Shown here: in pieces, positions 23,594 to 38,543 of the stretch
How the letters are laid out: every line of letters begins with the position of its first letter
How positions within the stretch are numbered: the stretch's first letter is position 1
Source: Chrysoperla carnea
Taxonomy: Eukaryota; Arthropoda; Insecta; Neuroptera; Chrysopidae
Reading direction: 5' to 3'
DNA length: 64,000 nucleotides
NCBI RefSeq assembly: GCF_905475395.1
Contig: NC_058342.1
Coordinates: 21,052,640 to 21,116,639, forward strand
Position numbers and translations under genes: made by a program
The notes under the pieces: model-generated
Seen by the model: only the letters and a program-made list of their open reading frames with translations
Database searches by the model: none
What the model was told of the DNA's origin: nothing

Positions 23594-26183
23594 TATATTA
23601 CCGTCAATATAAATAATGATTATATACTCAAGTAATTATAAATAGTAAACATAGGGTACCACATACATATTCAAGCATACATACATGTTACCACATAGTA
23701 CCGATACACAACACCAGTGAATGTATATGTTATATACATATTTATAGTTAGTTATACATACATAGTAATATCTTTAGCAGAACCAAGTTATTAGTTCGTT
23801 GTCCTACTAACCCATTGAATGATGAATATTTTAAATATACTCACAACATGTATATGCACACATCACATATGTGAGATCACATACATACTAGCTAGGTAGG
23901 TAGATAGGTAACTACATGTATGTATTGATAGATTCTATTGCATTCTATATGGTGTTATGGCTATGTGTTACAACAAATTATAATTATTAGCATCGTTCAT
24001 ATCTAATTGAGTTACTTTACTAATTAAACTTTTTTTTCTTTCTAATTACATTATTCCTCTTGAACGACCTTCACCAAAAAAAAAAAAAAAATTAATCTGG
24101 TGTGAAACATCATATGACCTCTATATTCTATTAAATTTTAAGTGAAAAATTGGATATTTTTCGCATGTGAATTGTTCTTATGAAATTCCCAGACTGGGAA
24201 GCCCAGATTTTGAACTGTATTGAAATAAAAATCATTGACTAGGGTAAATTCAACATAAAAATGGAGATTTATGGTTGAAAATTGATGCAGAATTCAATTC
24301 TAGAAACTCGAAATGTTTTCTTATCCTTGAATGGTACTAAGATTCACGAATTTTCCAGAATCTCAAAATTATCTAAAATTTTCAGATTTTTTTTTAATCA
24401 TCACTTACGTTTTTTGTTAAAGAAAATAGCAATAAAGTGACGAATGGCCTTTTTTGACATTTATTTGAAAGTTTCGATAGTTATTTGACAAACGCAAGCG
24501 AAGTAATTAGATTTTTCTGTATTTATCAATTAATATATCGAAAAATAGGCGTTTACTGTAAAAATAATTTCGAAGGCACTTTTAAGTTAACGATTGTCGA
24601 ATTTGTGACATTTATTTGATAGGATCGACAAAAATTTGAAGAAATCTCATCAGCATTATTTCTATAAAGTGAAAATTTTGTAAAAATAAGGAAAAATGCG
24701 AGCTTTGTACAAGTATTTTAATATGAACGTTTTGAAGAGACATAAAGAATCAATTACAGTTGAAAATTGGAAATTTTCGAAGTGGTTTTTTAAAAAGTCT
24801 TTGAAAATAGATAATAGAAATTTGAGAAAAATTTTAAATGAATTAAACAAATTGACTTTTCGTAATCTTTAAAATCTAAAAATTATTTGAAAATTCATCA
24901 TGAAAAATACGAGTAGAAACCATATACATATAATACGTGAACAGAGGTATAGTGATAAAAAAAATGTCGGTCCCAAGCGCAGGATATGGCCGAAAAATGA
25001 AATTGAGTGGGGGGTTTATTTAATATCCAATAATAATTAATACATCATTCTTAAACCAATAATAATTTGTAAAATAAAAATTTTTTACGAAAAGGATGTA
25101 CCCTGAGTTTTATGGCATTTATACAAAACACAGACAATCATTTTATTATGTTTAGGAAAAGGATAAAATATTTATGATTAGTTTTACATCCACCTACGAC
25201 AATCCAGTGGCCAAAATTCATTAATAATATAAATAAGGCATGGTTATTTTAAATAAATTGAGGACTTTAGATATTTATTTTGAATTTAATAGAATTTTGA
25301 GACTTAAAACCAAAATAAAAAAAATTGAGCAAGATAACAAAAGATAAATGAACAATAAATGAACAACGCACAGTTTATTCGCAAAAGTAAATTAAAGTAA
25401 ATCCAATACAAAATATTATCTTTGACAAGAATAATAAAAATTCCAAGCGAACTTATTTGAGAGCTACTACTTGTAATAAGATTATATATTATTTGGGCGG
25501 GCTAACACTTTTATTGCCCTTGACCTTAAAATGCATATAGACTATTCTGCGCAGTAAAAGACGAATTTTTGAAGGTCCAAGAAAGAATAAACAAATAATA
25601 AATCAACTGAATAACCACATTGACATTGAAAAATTTAAATAGATCATATAGAAAGTGCAACGGATCTGAATTTTAGTGGATTTAATTTTAAATTTAGTAG
25701 GGGGATCAATGTGTGTGAATAATTAAAAAAAAACTTGAGAATTCGGTTTGAATTATAAAGAGCTATTGAATTGGTTTTTTTTTTTTTTTTAAATTACTAC
25801 AACTTTCTTTTTATCTTATTTGTTGTTATAAATTGAGGCTAACTTAAATAAATTAAAGTAAAAATCAAAATATCTAATTATAATTACATTAATTGTAACC
25901 ATGAACATTCCATCTTAATAGAGTTATCAAATTTCAAAGTCAAAGTCGAAGACCTCTCTCTCCAATATGTTTTTTTTTTTTTTTCTTTTAAATCAAATTA
26001 CTTTCTTTAAAATAAGTAAACATGTTAAATGGGTGGTTATTTTGAAAAGCCCTGTATAATCGAAATATAGCTAATCAACGAGACTTGTTTAAATAAATTT
26101 TTGAAGTAATATTATTAAAGAAAAATTAGCGGTTTTTTTTGGAAACTTTTGTATAATCGATAGTTATGTTTAGGTTATTTATG

Positions 26184-26275
26184 CTGATCACTGATCTATA
26201 TAAAACACTGGATAATCAATGCTAAACATTTAGGCATCCATTATCCAGTGTACATTAAAGATCAGTGATGCTGAT
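26184..26275. other. 92-nt near-perfect hairpin
   Basis: CTGATCACTGATCT, ACACTGGATAAT and AATGC-TAAA on the left pair with TTTA-GGCAT, ATTATCCAGTGT and AGATCAGTGAT on the right, leaving almost no loop. Arms are about 44 nt. It may be a miRNA-like precursor or a tiny inverted-repeat element; nothing distinguishes the strand. Confidence 0.5.
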
Positions 26276-27430
26276 AATGAATACATTATAATTTGAAATA
26301 CGCGTTGATCTAGGAAATAAGGCTATCGTTGAAATTTTATATAAGATATTTGATTTATTTCTATGCACTTGACACTGAGAAAGTTTTAAATGTATATGAT
26401 TTACGTTTTTTAAGGTCTCAAGTTTATGGTCAAAGAAAGTGAAATATAAAAAAGTTCATGGCCGAATGAATTGAAATAAGATTTAAAATTTTTTAATTTT
26501 TAAACTGTGAGTATATATGAAGTTTTATTTTTTTATTTTTAATGATTTTCCTATAATTTAATGAAAATTAATTAAAATAAATGTTTTTAAAGTAAAGGAA
26601 AAATTTTTAAAATGGAATAAGGGTCGCTAAGCAATGAATTTAGCACCATTTCCTTTAACTAAACTTTGCAGTAACTTCAATTAACAATTAGAATTAGTCT
26701 TTTTTACAAAAATTATATTTTGTTTAATAGTAAATAAGCTTCGAATTGACTTCTCTTATTTCTCTAAGGACTGCGATAGATTTTAGTTCAACAATTGATT
26801 CTTTTATGCTAACTGCCTAATTCAGTAATATTTAAAGCGGATTTCTTCGAAAGTTCACTACATTTTCCTTAATATACGAGCGCGGAAAAAATGGTTATCT
26901 TCCATCTTTTTCAATTTTTATTTCAAGAAAAAATATTATTAGTTTAAGCAAAAGTTTCTAATCTTTTTTTGTGTATACTCACCTTGCCAGGTTGCCAAAG
27001 AAAAACTTGGGAGAAAACTATCAAGTCATTGTCCCGAAAAGTATATTCTAATTCATTTTAAATTAAGCCCGATTATTGTTAGACTTAGAGTGTCTATATT
27101 TGAAAATTCAGCTTAATCACAAAGATTGAAAAAAATGAATTTTGGAGAAAAGGGAATAATTAATCTCATAATGATTTTTACCGATGTGGAATAGTATTAA
27201 TCAATGTTCAAAAATTAAATTAATAATTTAGTTATTTTAAATAAATTTTATTTTATTATTTGTATCCATAATTAAATTCGATCGTTTTTAATTCTAATTT
27301 CCACATCATATCCCAACATGACATATACATCAGAACTATGTCTCTAAGGCATCAAGTAGTGTGGTGCTTTTTATCAATGTTTGAGCTTAAAAAATATCAC
27401 CCCAAATTAAATAAGGGTCATAAAACAATT

Positions 27431-27632
27431 TAAGGTAAGGTTAGGTTATATTGGCTGCCCACGAGAGACACATTTAGGCCATAAGGCCCAGTGATAATTT
27501 TATTTATCAGCTCTTCAATTATTTTGAGAGAAATTAATTTTTTCTTGTGACGAAGAAAATCGAGCCCGCTACCCTAGGTATACCGCATAAGTGAATTAGC
27601 TACGCTTTAACCAACTGAGCTACTAGGGTTGA
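27431..27632 (-). mobile_element. tRNA-derived SINE, internally deleted
   Basis: Reverse copy of the SINE at 9101. The tRNA head is at 27560-27632 (AGTTGGTTAAAGCG on the minus strand), followed by part of the body and a CCTAACCTTACC-type tail. About 100 bp of body is missing. Confidence 0.8.
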
Positions 27633-28534
27633 CTAGAACAATTCTAATTACCATCCAAAAAAAAGTCTCATGAAAAAAACAACTAAATTTCATTAATTTA
27701 TATTTTTACCACACAATTAAAAGAAGTATATTCAATTAAATTAAATTTAATAAAAAGAATTAAAGAGAAATAATAATAAATAAAAGAAAAAAAAAACCAG
27801 AAAACTTTCTCTTCCGTCCGTTTAATACACAATGTTATGTTATTTATAACAATAAGTAGAGATAGCTAGCGTCCATATACGTACATATACCAACTGACTA
27901 ACTTGACTGACTTTGTGAATAATTGGTCATGAGTGGTTAGAGCAGTGTCTTCATACATATATCTACAAGAACAGGGGCGCAACAATTATACATCTATTTA
28001 AAAGAGGTCCACCAAAAATTTATACAACTTATAGTAGAGTTTTTTATACGAAATGTCACTCACAACAGACAAGGATAGATAGATGATAGATTGAGTGACA
28101 TCTATGAACACAATTGATAAGTTTATATAATCGAAATTATAGGTTCTTATATAAAATAAAATAAAACTCATTAACGATCCATTGTACAACACATCATGAC
28201 CAGAAAATCAGAAGAAAAGAGAACGTTTCAAAAAGAGAAGTTATATTGAAAGGTATTGATAACAAAACTTCGAAGTTATAATGATTAAGAATTCGAGTAT
28301 TTCGAAATAAAATATCGTATCGGACAAAATTTGAATTATTAAGTTCTTCGATTGATCAAGGTTCAAGTTATTCAGAGTAAAAATAATCTACTTCGAGTCA
28401 TAGGGACTCTGGTCACGTAAGATTGTTTGGTTCATTCTTTCAGAGCGATTTTTAGACGAAATGAAATCAAAAGTTCGATTTATGGAATTCTTCTGTCGCT
28501 TTTCAAAAGAAAAAATACATTTTATGTAAGTTTT

Positions 28535-28690
28535 TATACCCTACATTTATGAGGTAAATTAAATTTAGTCTAAAATTTATAACACTTAGAAGTGTTGATG
28601 ATAGAAACAAAATTTTAGCAAAGGTTTTCATTCAATTGCCTAATTAATTTACTTCTGTTTGTACGTTAAAAAAAGTCTCAGAGATTTCGA
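28535..28690 (+). repeat. Diverged family K copy
   Basis: Recognisable order of family K landmarks: TTTATAACACTTAGAA, TGTTGATGATAGAAACAAAA and CCTAATTAATTTACTTCTG. Considerably mutated. Confidence 0.5.
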
Positions 28691-29252
28691 ATTCGTAAAC
28701 GAGTATAATTGGACGACGAGTTCTATAGATTCATGAATAACTTTTAAATCAAGACAATCACCTTTTGTTTGAAACATTTTTAAATAATCTTACTAATTCT
28801 AAATGGTTCAAATATTGATATCAAGGTATTAAAACAATTAACTCTGATAGTTTATTTATTTATTTCCCCGAATTCAAAGAAATCGAATTATCAATCCAGT
28901 TGATACGAATAACTAAGGTTATGTACAACTTTTTTGATTAATTATTATCTTAAATGTTGTCCTAAAAGTTTTTTATTGTGTGAAATCAATTTTTTGATAA
29001 CTTCATGTAGGATTTAAATGTACAAATAGAAAAAAAGGAAAATAGCATGTTGTGACGTCATAACTTGCCACTGTCATAGAGACTACATGTCAAAAGTTGT
29101 TTGCAAAAAAAATATTATTGAACTGCTTACATCTTTTATGTTCATCAATTGATTTTAATTTTTATTTCACGTATTTTCATCTCGCACCTTTTCGAATTTT
29201 AACGATAGATAAATTGAAATCGTCATCAGGACAAAGGCTTATTATATACTTA

Positions 29253-29663
29253 AGTGATACCCACTCGCTTCGCTGGGTTTAAAAGTAAAAATTGATAAAG
29301 AATGCTCTCGCTTATCCCCTTTCTATAACACTCGAAATAATGGTAATGATTGTTTTACACAGGTAAAATATATGTATAGTTTTCTATTTAAAAAAATGTA
29401 TAATAGTAGTAATTATTCATTGAGTATATCAAAAAAGATGACCGTGAAATATTTTATATTGACTATTTTTACAGAAATCTGTAATTTATGGTAATGTCAA
29501 ATTAAATTAATATTATTATTATTATTTTTTTTTATTAATATATCTTTATAAGTTATAGCTCATGTGTTATTCTGATGTATGAGGTATATTGCTGTACAGT
29601 TTCATTAAAAACCATTCGCTAGTTTTAGCGTGAAAGCGTAACAAACAAACAAATAAACAAATA
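29253..29663 (+). mobile_element. Interspersed repeat, Helitron- or RTE-like ends
   Basis: Begins near ACCCACTCGCTTCGCTGGGT, a small hairpin, and ends GCGTGAAAGCGTAACAAACAAACAAATAAAC-like (tail 29627-29663). In insect genomes this pairing of a CGCTTCGCT hairpin with a CAAA-repeat tail is typical of non-autonomous mobile repeats. No protein remains; class uncertain. Confidence 0.4.
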
Positions 29664-31377
29664 TATTTATATGTAATATATAGAGATTCCGAGTTTGATA
29701 AATTTTAATTTGAAAACTGAAAAGTGCGCTCCTGTATAAACACATACACCTTGTATATATAGAGATATTATAACTAAAGTCAGTTTGAATGTAACTTAAG
29801 TTGTTTTGTTGCTCGTACCTAATTTATTTTTTTAAGTAGAAATACTATGTACTTACTTAATAATTAGGTATAAATACATATTATATATATATATACTTTT
29901 TTTTTATGAATAAATGTCAAGGTAAAATTTATTTTTTAAGTGTATATGTTTACAGATGACTTTGACTTTGACTCTGACTTTAAACTTATTAACTTCACTC
30001 CATTCCACTAAATGTCTTCTCTCTTTTACTTTTTATTTTATTTTTTTTAAAAACGTATAAACCGGATGTTTTTTTGTTTGTTTGTAAACAGGCCCGTATT
30101 TATAATTAAAGATCAAAGACCTCGTGTCTATGGTCACTAGATAATAAATCAGAGATGTATTTTTTTTTGGTTAACCACATAAGTATTTTGATTAATGTAG
30201 TTTGACCTTCTAAATAAACCCCTTGACCTGTCAAATAGAAATTAGAGGAGCTACTTATTTTTGGAAGAATTAAAAATAAAGATTTTTTATCTTTCGATAA
30301 ATTGAATTGGCTTGAAAAATAAAGACATGCACAATCTAAATATAAAAACGGAAAAAACGGAGTTTTTTGAGTTGTTATTGCTCACAAAAACTGCCAAATT
30401 TACCCAGGTAATTTTAATTTATACCCTATGGGTGATTCTACATGTGACTGACAATAAATTTGACCCAAAATGACTCTACAACTATCGTTCTGTAGTAAAG
30501 AATGTGCTCATAAAACTTTATGATATATGATTCATTTAACAAAATGCAAATGTGACTAACACTACATGCAAAAGGAAATCGTGTTTTTATCGTGAATTTA
30601 TGATTTTAATTTGTATCTGGGATCAAATTACATAAAACAAATTTGGAAAATAGTAAAATAAATAATGTTAGTATTTTAGAATCAAATTTATAAGAAAAAT
30701 AAATCGTGACTGATACTACAGAACAAGCATAACTAACACTTCGGAAGAAACCTTAGAATTTAATATTACAGGACACAATATAGTAACTTAAAAACCATTT
30801 TAAAGTGATAAAAATATAATAAAATGCTATTTTAAGGTGCAATTAATAAGAATCAAAAAGTCACTAATAAATTTAAAATAATTGAAATTTTAACGTTTTT
30901 ACGAGGAGAACATATAATTTAGATACTTAAGATACTGAAATTTTTTCATTTAATCAAGAATGTCATTCTTATTAAGAATCAAGGAATGAAAATATTAAAA
31001 TGTCTAATTAAATTTAGTACCACAAAGATATGATAATAAATTTTCAAACAAAAATTGTTTAAAAAAATGGTCAAAGATTTATTTAGATTACATATTTAGA
31101 TAAAAAGGTAATTCTAAGCAATTTAAAGAATTAATTCATTTTAAATCATTTTTTCTTAAATTTGTCAACACATAATTCATTAATAAGGTTGCCTACAAGG
31201 TAATATCTTACTGATAAAGATGGTTAGTGCTTAAGTTTGTATGGTAAGTAATAATCGGTTAAAACATTATAATTGCAAATGGAGTCAGATTCACATAGAA
31301 ATTTCATAAATTTAATCTGAATCATTTCAAGACAGTCAATCCAATTTATTTTGTAGAAAATTCTCAGTTAAAGTAAT

Positions 31378-31755
31378 TTATGAGTAACTTGGTTCATTTT
31401 AATGAATTAAATCAAATAAATAAATAATAAAAATGAATTCTTAACCACTGTGTATGAATTGAATCATTGAGATCAATTCCTAATACCTATATAAAAGTTT
31501 CAAAACCATATAAGGGCCAATTAGCTTCAGTTATAAAAAATTAAATTAAAAATTAATCAAAAGTTTCTATGAGTAACATGATTTATTTTGATGAATTAAA
31601 TCAAATGAAGCAGATGAAAAAAATGAACCATCAATTCTCAATTAAAATTGAATCATTGGAATCAATTCCCAATACATAAAAGTTTCTAAACTGCATAAGG
31701 GTCGATTAGCTTAAGGGCACAGTGATAGTTATAGAAATAAATTAAAAATGAATCA
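31378..31755. repeat. Two-unit tandem duplication, about 190 bp each
   Basis: TATGAGTAAC, GATGAATTAAATCAAAT, GAATCATTG-GATCAATTCC and ATAAGGG-C-ATTAGCTT recur in the same order and direction in 31378-31566 and 31567-31755. Confidence 0.65.
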
Positions 31756-32547
31756 TTTTCTTTTTTAAATTGAATTGAATTCCAAAAACAAATTCACAAA
31801 CACTTTTAATTAAAAACAAAAATTAATTACTTTTAAAAAAAAATGTTTAATTAAGCAAATATTTAGTAATTAAAATAGTTACAAAAAAAAAATGATTGAA
31901 AAGTGTAAACAGGATACATAACACTAATATTGAATAAACACCCGGTACGGTATATACATATGTAGATACACAAAATAGTGAAAGTGGGCCAAATGATAAA
32001 TTTTTTAAAAAGTACATATGTAGGTTTTTGTGTATAATCGTAAGTATATACCATACATATATGTATATGTCTTCAGTTAAGTATACTTTAGCTAAGGTTG
32101 GTATTAGTGTTATGGTTATTTAATAATCTAGAATACGTTTGATTTAACCTACTAAATTCTTTTTTTTTTATACTTTTTTTTTTTTGAATAACCGAAAACA
32201 AAACACTTTATTAATATGATCTGTATTCATAAATTAATAAATTAATAATAATTTTTTTTATAGTTATATTTTTTCCTCCGGAAACATAGACTTATGGTAC
32301 TGTATCGAAGATCAACGGGGCAGGGTGGGGGAATTATACGTTTTACAACTTAGGACACGTGTGTCAGATTGAGATTATAAAAGTGATGGTCGATTCAAGA
32401 GGAAATCTCTACAACCATTTCAAATTTAGCTATTGAAAATTTGTATAAAGGCTCAGTTAATATCAAAGAGTTCTTTTGGGGATATTAACTTTTCAGCTAC
32501 CTTGCCTTCTTTGTATACCAAAATTTCATGTTTTTTGTAGCTTTTAA

Positions 32548-32991
32548 GGTATTTTAAATTTAGGATTGAAATTATTTGTGCTTTATTTTCAACTTTGATG
32601 ATAAATTTTGTTATAATTATAGACGAAAAATGAATACAATTTTTCGATATCTGTCTTGGTTTTCGAAATATCGAAAGATAATTAATTGAACAAAATTTAC
32701 AATTTTCGATATTTTAAAAATTCCTCCAAATATCGAAAAATTTTACTCTTAGTTTTCGTCTTATATTGTCAAGTTTCAACATCATTCACCATTAAAATTA
32801 AAAATATATAGTTTTTTAAATTTGTGTTCCCACTATCATGCTCATACATCCTTAATTAATCGGACACAAAGGTTTTTTTTTTGTTTTCAATAATTCACTC
32901 ACTAAAATTTTCAGTAATTGATTTAGACTTAGCTCAACTTCATTTAAATAAAAAAATCGAGCTTTTTATTTAAAATTGCTTTAGTACATCC
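32548..32991 (-). mobile_element. TTAA-flanked composite element (reverse copy)
   Basis: TTAA at 32544-32547, an internal TTAA at 32852-32855 and a TTGA (decayed TTAA) after CATCC at about 32991. Same two-module order, in reverse, as 60288-60887, including the repeated TTTTCGATAT blocks. No coding capacity. Confidence 0.65.
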
Positions 32992-34268
32992 TTGAAAAAG
33001 TCAAAAATCCCATTTCAATAACAATCGTCAAATAAAAATTAAAAATATGACCTAAAAGATGTAGTTTCGCTGTTCATAAGTTTATAATTTTAATATTCAC
33101 TTGTTTAAAATTATTTTTTAAAAATATTATTATTAATTTAAATTAATTTAATTAATTAAGAAAGATGTATACAGGTATAGTTATAGCCTATTGGACTGCA
33201 CTCTAGTACATATATGTATATATTATATATATTAGAGTGTTACATGATGTCGTTGTCTTACTTATTATACTCATAAAAAGTAGACCATTTCACTTTATTA
33301 TCATTATTTATTAATTAATTGAATTTTTTTTTTATTAATATTTATTAAATGTTCTATATATTAAATCAATTAACACTTAAATTCGTCCATTCGTGTTAAT
33401 GATATCAAAAATATTTATATTAATAATTCAACAGGTCTAAATTTTTAGAGATCAAGGACCTTTTTAATTTATTAATCGAATTAAAAACAGAAAATAGACT
33501 GTGGTTGTGTTACCCCCGTTAGGAATCATTTTTCTTACGAAACCTGTACGTTAAATAAGTAGTTATATACAATTTTATCAACTTACTTTTCTCAATCTGT
33601 ATTATATTAATTAGTTATAATAACTAATTAACGTTTATAAAAATTATTAAATAATTAACGTTTATAAAAATTATTGTTCATTTGACAGCTAACAGAATCG
33701 TAATAATACACACAGCATATCTTACATGCTTACGTGTCGATTTCTACCAGTTTGTTCACCATGACAAACCGCATCAAGGAACTTTGTTCCAATAACTTTT
33801 AAGTATCTCTTAATTATTTATATGTCTTTTTTTAGAATAAATGGAAATTTTCATTAAATAATTTTGGAAAACACGTAATTTTTTAAAGTATCTAAAATAA
33901 TTAAACTTCCAGTTTTAAAGATATCGAGTACCTGATCGGGCGATTTCAATGGTTTTTATTAAATTTTCCATTTAAGAACGCTATGATGATGTATTATAGG
34001 TAAAGTTTAGGCTGGATCTAAAAAATTTAAGATTTCGAGATTTTCATTTTGAAATATTCGATTAATAAGTAATAATAAATGACAAAATTGAATGACTTTT
34101 TAAAAATTCAAGGTCGTTGATTCAAGACAATATTTATTTGATATAAGAACGTTTACTTCAATTCGGTACATTGTTTTTACAGTAAATACAGTACAATGTA
34201 ATCACAAATCAGAAATTTCTTATCATAATATCAAATTAGTGGCAAATGACATATCTATTAGGATAACA

Positions 34269-35031
34269 CAGTGGAACCTAGTTATGGGTGACATCAAGGA
34301 AACTGAAAATTGGTGTCACTTATAGAGGTATTCCACTTACCCAGTGTCTCAGATACCCAGGTATAAATAAAGGTTATTTCAGTTATAGAGGTTCGATTAT
34401 TAAATAAAATAAAGTATTATCAATATCATTGCTGCTACAAAAACTATGAATACCGAGCCTTCGAGCTTTTCTTTAATAATCGATCCACTTCCCGGAACGT
34501 TGTTGTCACGAAGATTCTATATCCATGTTAGCAAACACGGTTCAAGTTCAGGATATTCTGATAAACGTACGCGCTTAAGTTTTCTTTGTCCTTCAGAACA
34601 ATGTGATTGGATTTTATCTTTATCCTCAATTATTCTACAAAGAGTAGATTTTGGCACATTGAATTCGACACAGACTTCATCGCCTTCCTTCGTTTGATCC
34701 TTCGTTTCGGTATTTTTCAAATAAACATCCGTATGATCGTAAAGCAAAATTAAAACTGAAAGTCATTGAGGCTCAAAATAAGTTAAGTGCGGAAGTTACG
34801 GGTAGAATAAGAATAAGTAAGTAAACAAATAAAACGATGTTATCTCAGTTCTCAGTTACAGAGGTTAATGCATATAAAATTCCCCCGCTGTCCCAGTTAT
34901 AGAGATAACTATGACGATATAATCGAAAGAACGAATCCCAGATATAGAGGTTTGCTTCGTCCCACTCACAGAGGTAATTCACTGCCAAAGTGTTGGAACT
35001 TATCCAGGTCCCACTTAATCAATTTCCACTG
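34269..35031. mobile_element. Pogo/Tigger-like element, CAGTGGAAC family
   Basis: Ends CAGTGGAACCTAGTTATGGG and, inward from the right, CAGTGGAAATTGATTAAGTG, with TA beyond the right end. The minus strand at 34517-34700 encodes a helix-turn-helix piece, EFNVPKSTLCRIIEDKDKIQ, typical of the CENP-B-type DNA-binding domain of Tigger transposases. The catalytic domain is absent. Relatives: 46385-46581 and 54417-55584. Confidence 0.75.
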
Positions 35032-38000
35032 TATAAATTTTTTTAGAGAAAATACGAATTCTTATTGCAATGCTACTTTTTATCAAAACTATAAACAAAT
35101 TTCCCCTATAATTTAAAGTATGACGAAATTAAAATAAATGTAATTTTTTTACATAAAATAATTTGAGTGAAAATTGATGATATAATACCTCTATTGATAC
35201 GGGCTGTCTAAAATATTACCAACACTCTAAAACAATTGATAATATAAACAATATACCAACATAAAAAAATAAATAAAAATAATTTGTAGAAAGTTATAAT
35301 TCGATTGTTACTCAAAAAAAAAAAAAAAAAAAAAAATGTAGCAATAATTGTAATTATATAAATTAATTATATTTTTGTTATAAATAAAACAATAGGATTG
35401 TTTGTAAGTTTTTTTTCTTCATAAAACTTAATGAGCGTGCGCAACTTAATGATTATATTATTTAAAATTAAAAAAGTGTAACGGACAAATTTTTATATTA
35501 TATTTTTTATTGATTAAAAAGAAAATTTAATTATTTTTTATTTTGTGTAAGGTAAGATCTGAAGCATAGATCTTGGACTATCCGGGTCGATGCCCTAACC
35601 ATTGGTAATGATTGCATGTTTTTTTCAATGAGATTAATGATTTTCTAAATAAATTTTTCGTTTCGCCAAACTCCTAGTCTTTAGGTTTGATTAATAAAGG
35701 ATTGAATTGACGCGCCCCCATTCGATTATTTGTCTTTTATCGATGTTGCTTTCGTTTTTCCTTGAAGATAATTATTTTTAGTGCAAGGGTCAATAAATTA
35801 GCTCTTCCAAAGAGATAAAATATAATTATGAAACTGTTTTTGTCGAATTGAATTCAGAATATGAATTTGGTAGTTTTTTAACCGAAAATATTAAAAATAT
35901 CCAAACAAATTATTTGAGAGAAAATTTCTGAATAGAAAAAATAATACAATCTTGCAAACTTTACTAAAAGAGATTACAATAAAATTTTCAAGTCAATCTG
36001 ATAAAAATTACTCTGATTTTTCATTTTTTAGAGAATTCCCAAAGTGAAATAGAGCTATTGCTTTTGTACTAATGATGGAATTTTGAAAAAATTTCTTTAA
36101 ATTTTCATCGATTCTACCTAATAGATGTCAAAAATGATCATCGTTAAAATTTATATACATATTTATTTAAGTTTATGTATCTGTATCATCTTTAGCGGTC
36201 ACAATTTAAGTCCGATTTGAATAAAATTTGGTATCAAGATTTTGGTATTTGAAAAATCAAGTTCGTTAATGAGAAAAATCGACCGATAACCAAGTTATGG
36301 GGGTGCGCATAGTACAAAATTTTGAATATTTTCAAAGTAAAAAATATTTTTGTATTTTCTATTCAGTTTTAATCAAAAAAGTACTCGTGTGATTTTTTCT
36401 TCAGAAGCTTAGTTTTCGAAATAAAAATTCTTGAAAAATTAATATTCGATTTTAAGAAAAATTTGTTATTTTTATTTCAATCTCTGAGGGAATTCGCTTA
36501 GCTAACGTAGCTTCTGTGCTACGAATTTTTAATTTTTTGATGATTTAAACCAATATTAAGCTAAGTTAATTGTTTTAATACTCTGTAGGTACATGATTGT
36601 ACAAAGAATTTAGTTTCAATTAGATTCGAAGCTGAATTTGTGGAAAAATTCGATTGTTTATGAGAAAACATTTCAAAAAATTGAATTTTTCTTCTATTTC
36701 TTATTATTTTTCTCGTTCACGCACTCAAATTTCAGTCGATATATCTTTGTCGTTGTAATTTTATTGTGTATAGACGAACAGACAGACAAACAGACACGCA
36801 TTTTGACGTAATATAGGTAAAAACAACAGTCGTGAATGTTATTATTATATGTTAAATAATGTTGATTGTAACATAACCTACAATTACTATAAAAGCCATC
36901 AACAAATTAATTAATGCATATTATATTTGCCTATATGATGTCACATCATGGCGGCTCGTGTTTTAGGTCACGTGATGTACAGATTACAAAATTACGACTT
37001 TTAATTTTAATATAATAATGTCAGACTTAAAATCAGAATATTTAAGTATATTTTCTACATAAATTTTAATTTTTATCAAATTTCATAATTTATTTTTCCA
37101 CCACCGAAAGTATCCTATTTTTTGACATGAAAAAAAAAAATGATAAAGAACCGTTCAAAGTGTGATCTTGAAAATGTGTGTCCTTAAACACCTTGTAATT
37201 GAAGAAAATATATATATTATTTTATATGATAAATACTTCATATTATTATACTTTGTTAATTATTATTTATTGAATTGAGATCAAGATGACACACTGACTC
37301 GCTTTTATTAATCATACAATCAACCAACTGAATATCTCATATGTAGTCAACTATACCAACATGTGGTTAACCACTTGGCTAACTCTATACCAGCCAGGTA
37401 CACATCAACATCAACATACATACATACATGTTATGTTCATATGTAGAACTCTTCTACAATCTATGCTTCTTTAACCAAGTCTGTGTTATCTTTTTAAGTC
37501 ACTTTATGTGTGTGTATATATACTTAGATATATACTTAGTCAATGTGCCTTATATTAACATATTCTTTTTACTAGTTAAGTGTAATTATTTTATTAAAAT
37601 TATTTTTAAGTTTAATTTAAATTACCTTCAAAGATTATTCACTTTTCTTTTATTAATTAAGTGTGCCGTCATTAACGATTATCAAAATTTTGCCAAATTA
37701 CTTATAAACAAATCTAGACCTATTTATACTTATATTTTATCCTTTTTGAAAGCTTCTTTTTTATGTTAAAATTTAAATTTAAATCTGAGCTATGTTGAAA
37801 CAGATATTTTATTAATGTAAAAGTGATAATTTTTGGTACCAATTAACTTCTTACAGTTAAGAATGAATCATAAATTCAATTTTTTTGTCCGTTTATTAAA
37901 AGAGATATTTGCTATCAAAGTTGTAAGATATCTTTAAAACTTGTCTACAGATTTTGTTCAAAAACAACTTAATTACGAATTATTCGAGACCAAGAAAATG

Positions 38001-38543
38001 TTCTTGTCTGTCTTGTTAAAAAGTTAAACACAAAAAACAATTTATGCAGCTGTGTGTGTATAATTTGTATATGTATATATACAATGTCTAAGTATTAAGT
38101 ACAATAACATGTATGATTTGTTAAATACTGTAAGTATATAGCGTACGTGTACATTCTACCTTAAATAATTTGTTGCAAGTGAAATTAGACTAAATTATCA
38201 AAAGTTGTTCGGAATAATGGGAGGAATTTCGGCATATTTTTGATCATAACTTTATAAGCTATGTGTCGAAATAAATTATGTTTAGAAAAATGAAATCTCG
38301 TAAACTGAACATCAGAATTGATTCTTTTTATTGATAAGAGAAACATTTTTCTGATTGTCTGTCAAAATTATAAAAAAAACAGGGATTTTTTAAGATTTTA
38401 GTTCCTCGATTCATGTGGTTATGATGACATTTTCGACGAAATGAATTCTATTTTCAAAGACTTCGATATTTCAAAAAAGTTTAAATCGGAAGTATTCTTA
38501 TAAACTAAGTTTCTTGGAACGACCTTGATAATAGTAACAAAAA

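Noticed and set aside
29747..29790. TATATATA followed 28 nt later by GTCAGTTT on the plus strand
   Set aside because: Spacing is acceptable, but the TATA lies in a plain TA run and nothing downstream looks like an exon.
35560..35612. Possible tRNA-like A-box (TGGTTAGGGCATCGACC on the minus strand)
   Set aside because: No B-box, acceptor stem or SINE body; too weak to list.
36170..36810. Possible relative of family K with a GACAGACAAACAGACA stretch
   Set aside because: The microsatellite and general style resemble family K, but I could not align the rest convincingly.
37428..37769. 113-codon plus-strand hydrophobic frame
   Set aside because: Leu/Ile/Phe/Tyr-rich peptide expected from AT-rich sequence; no signal, splice or homology support.
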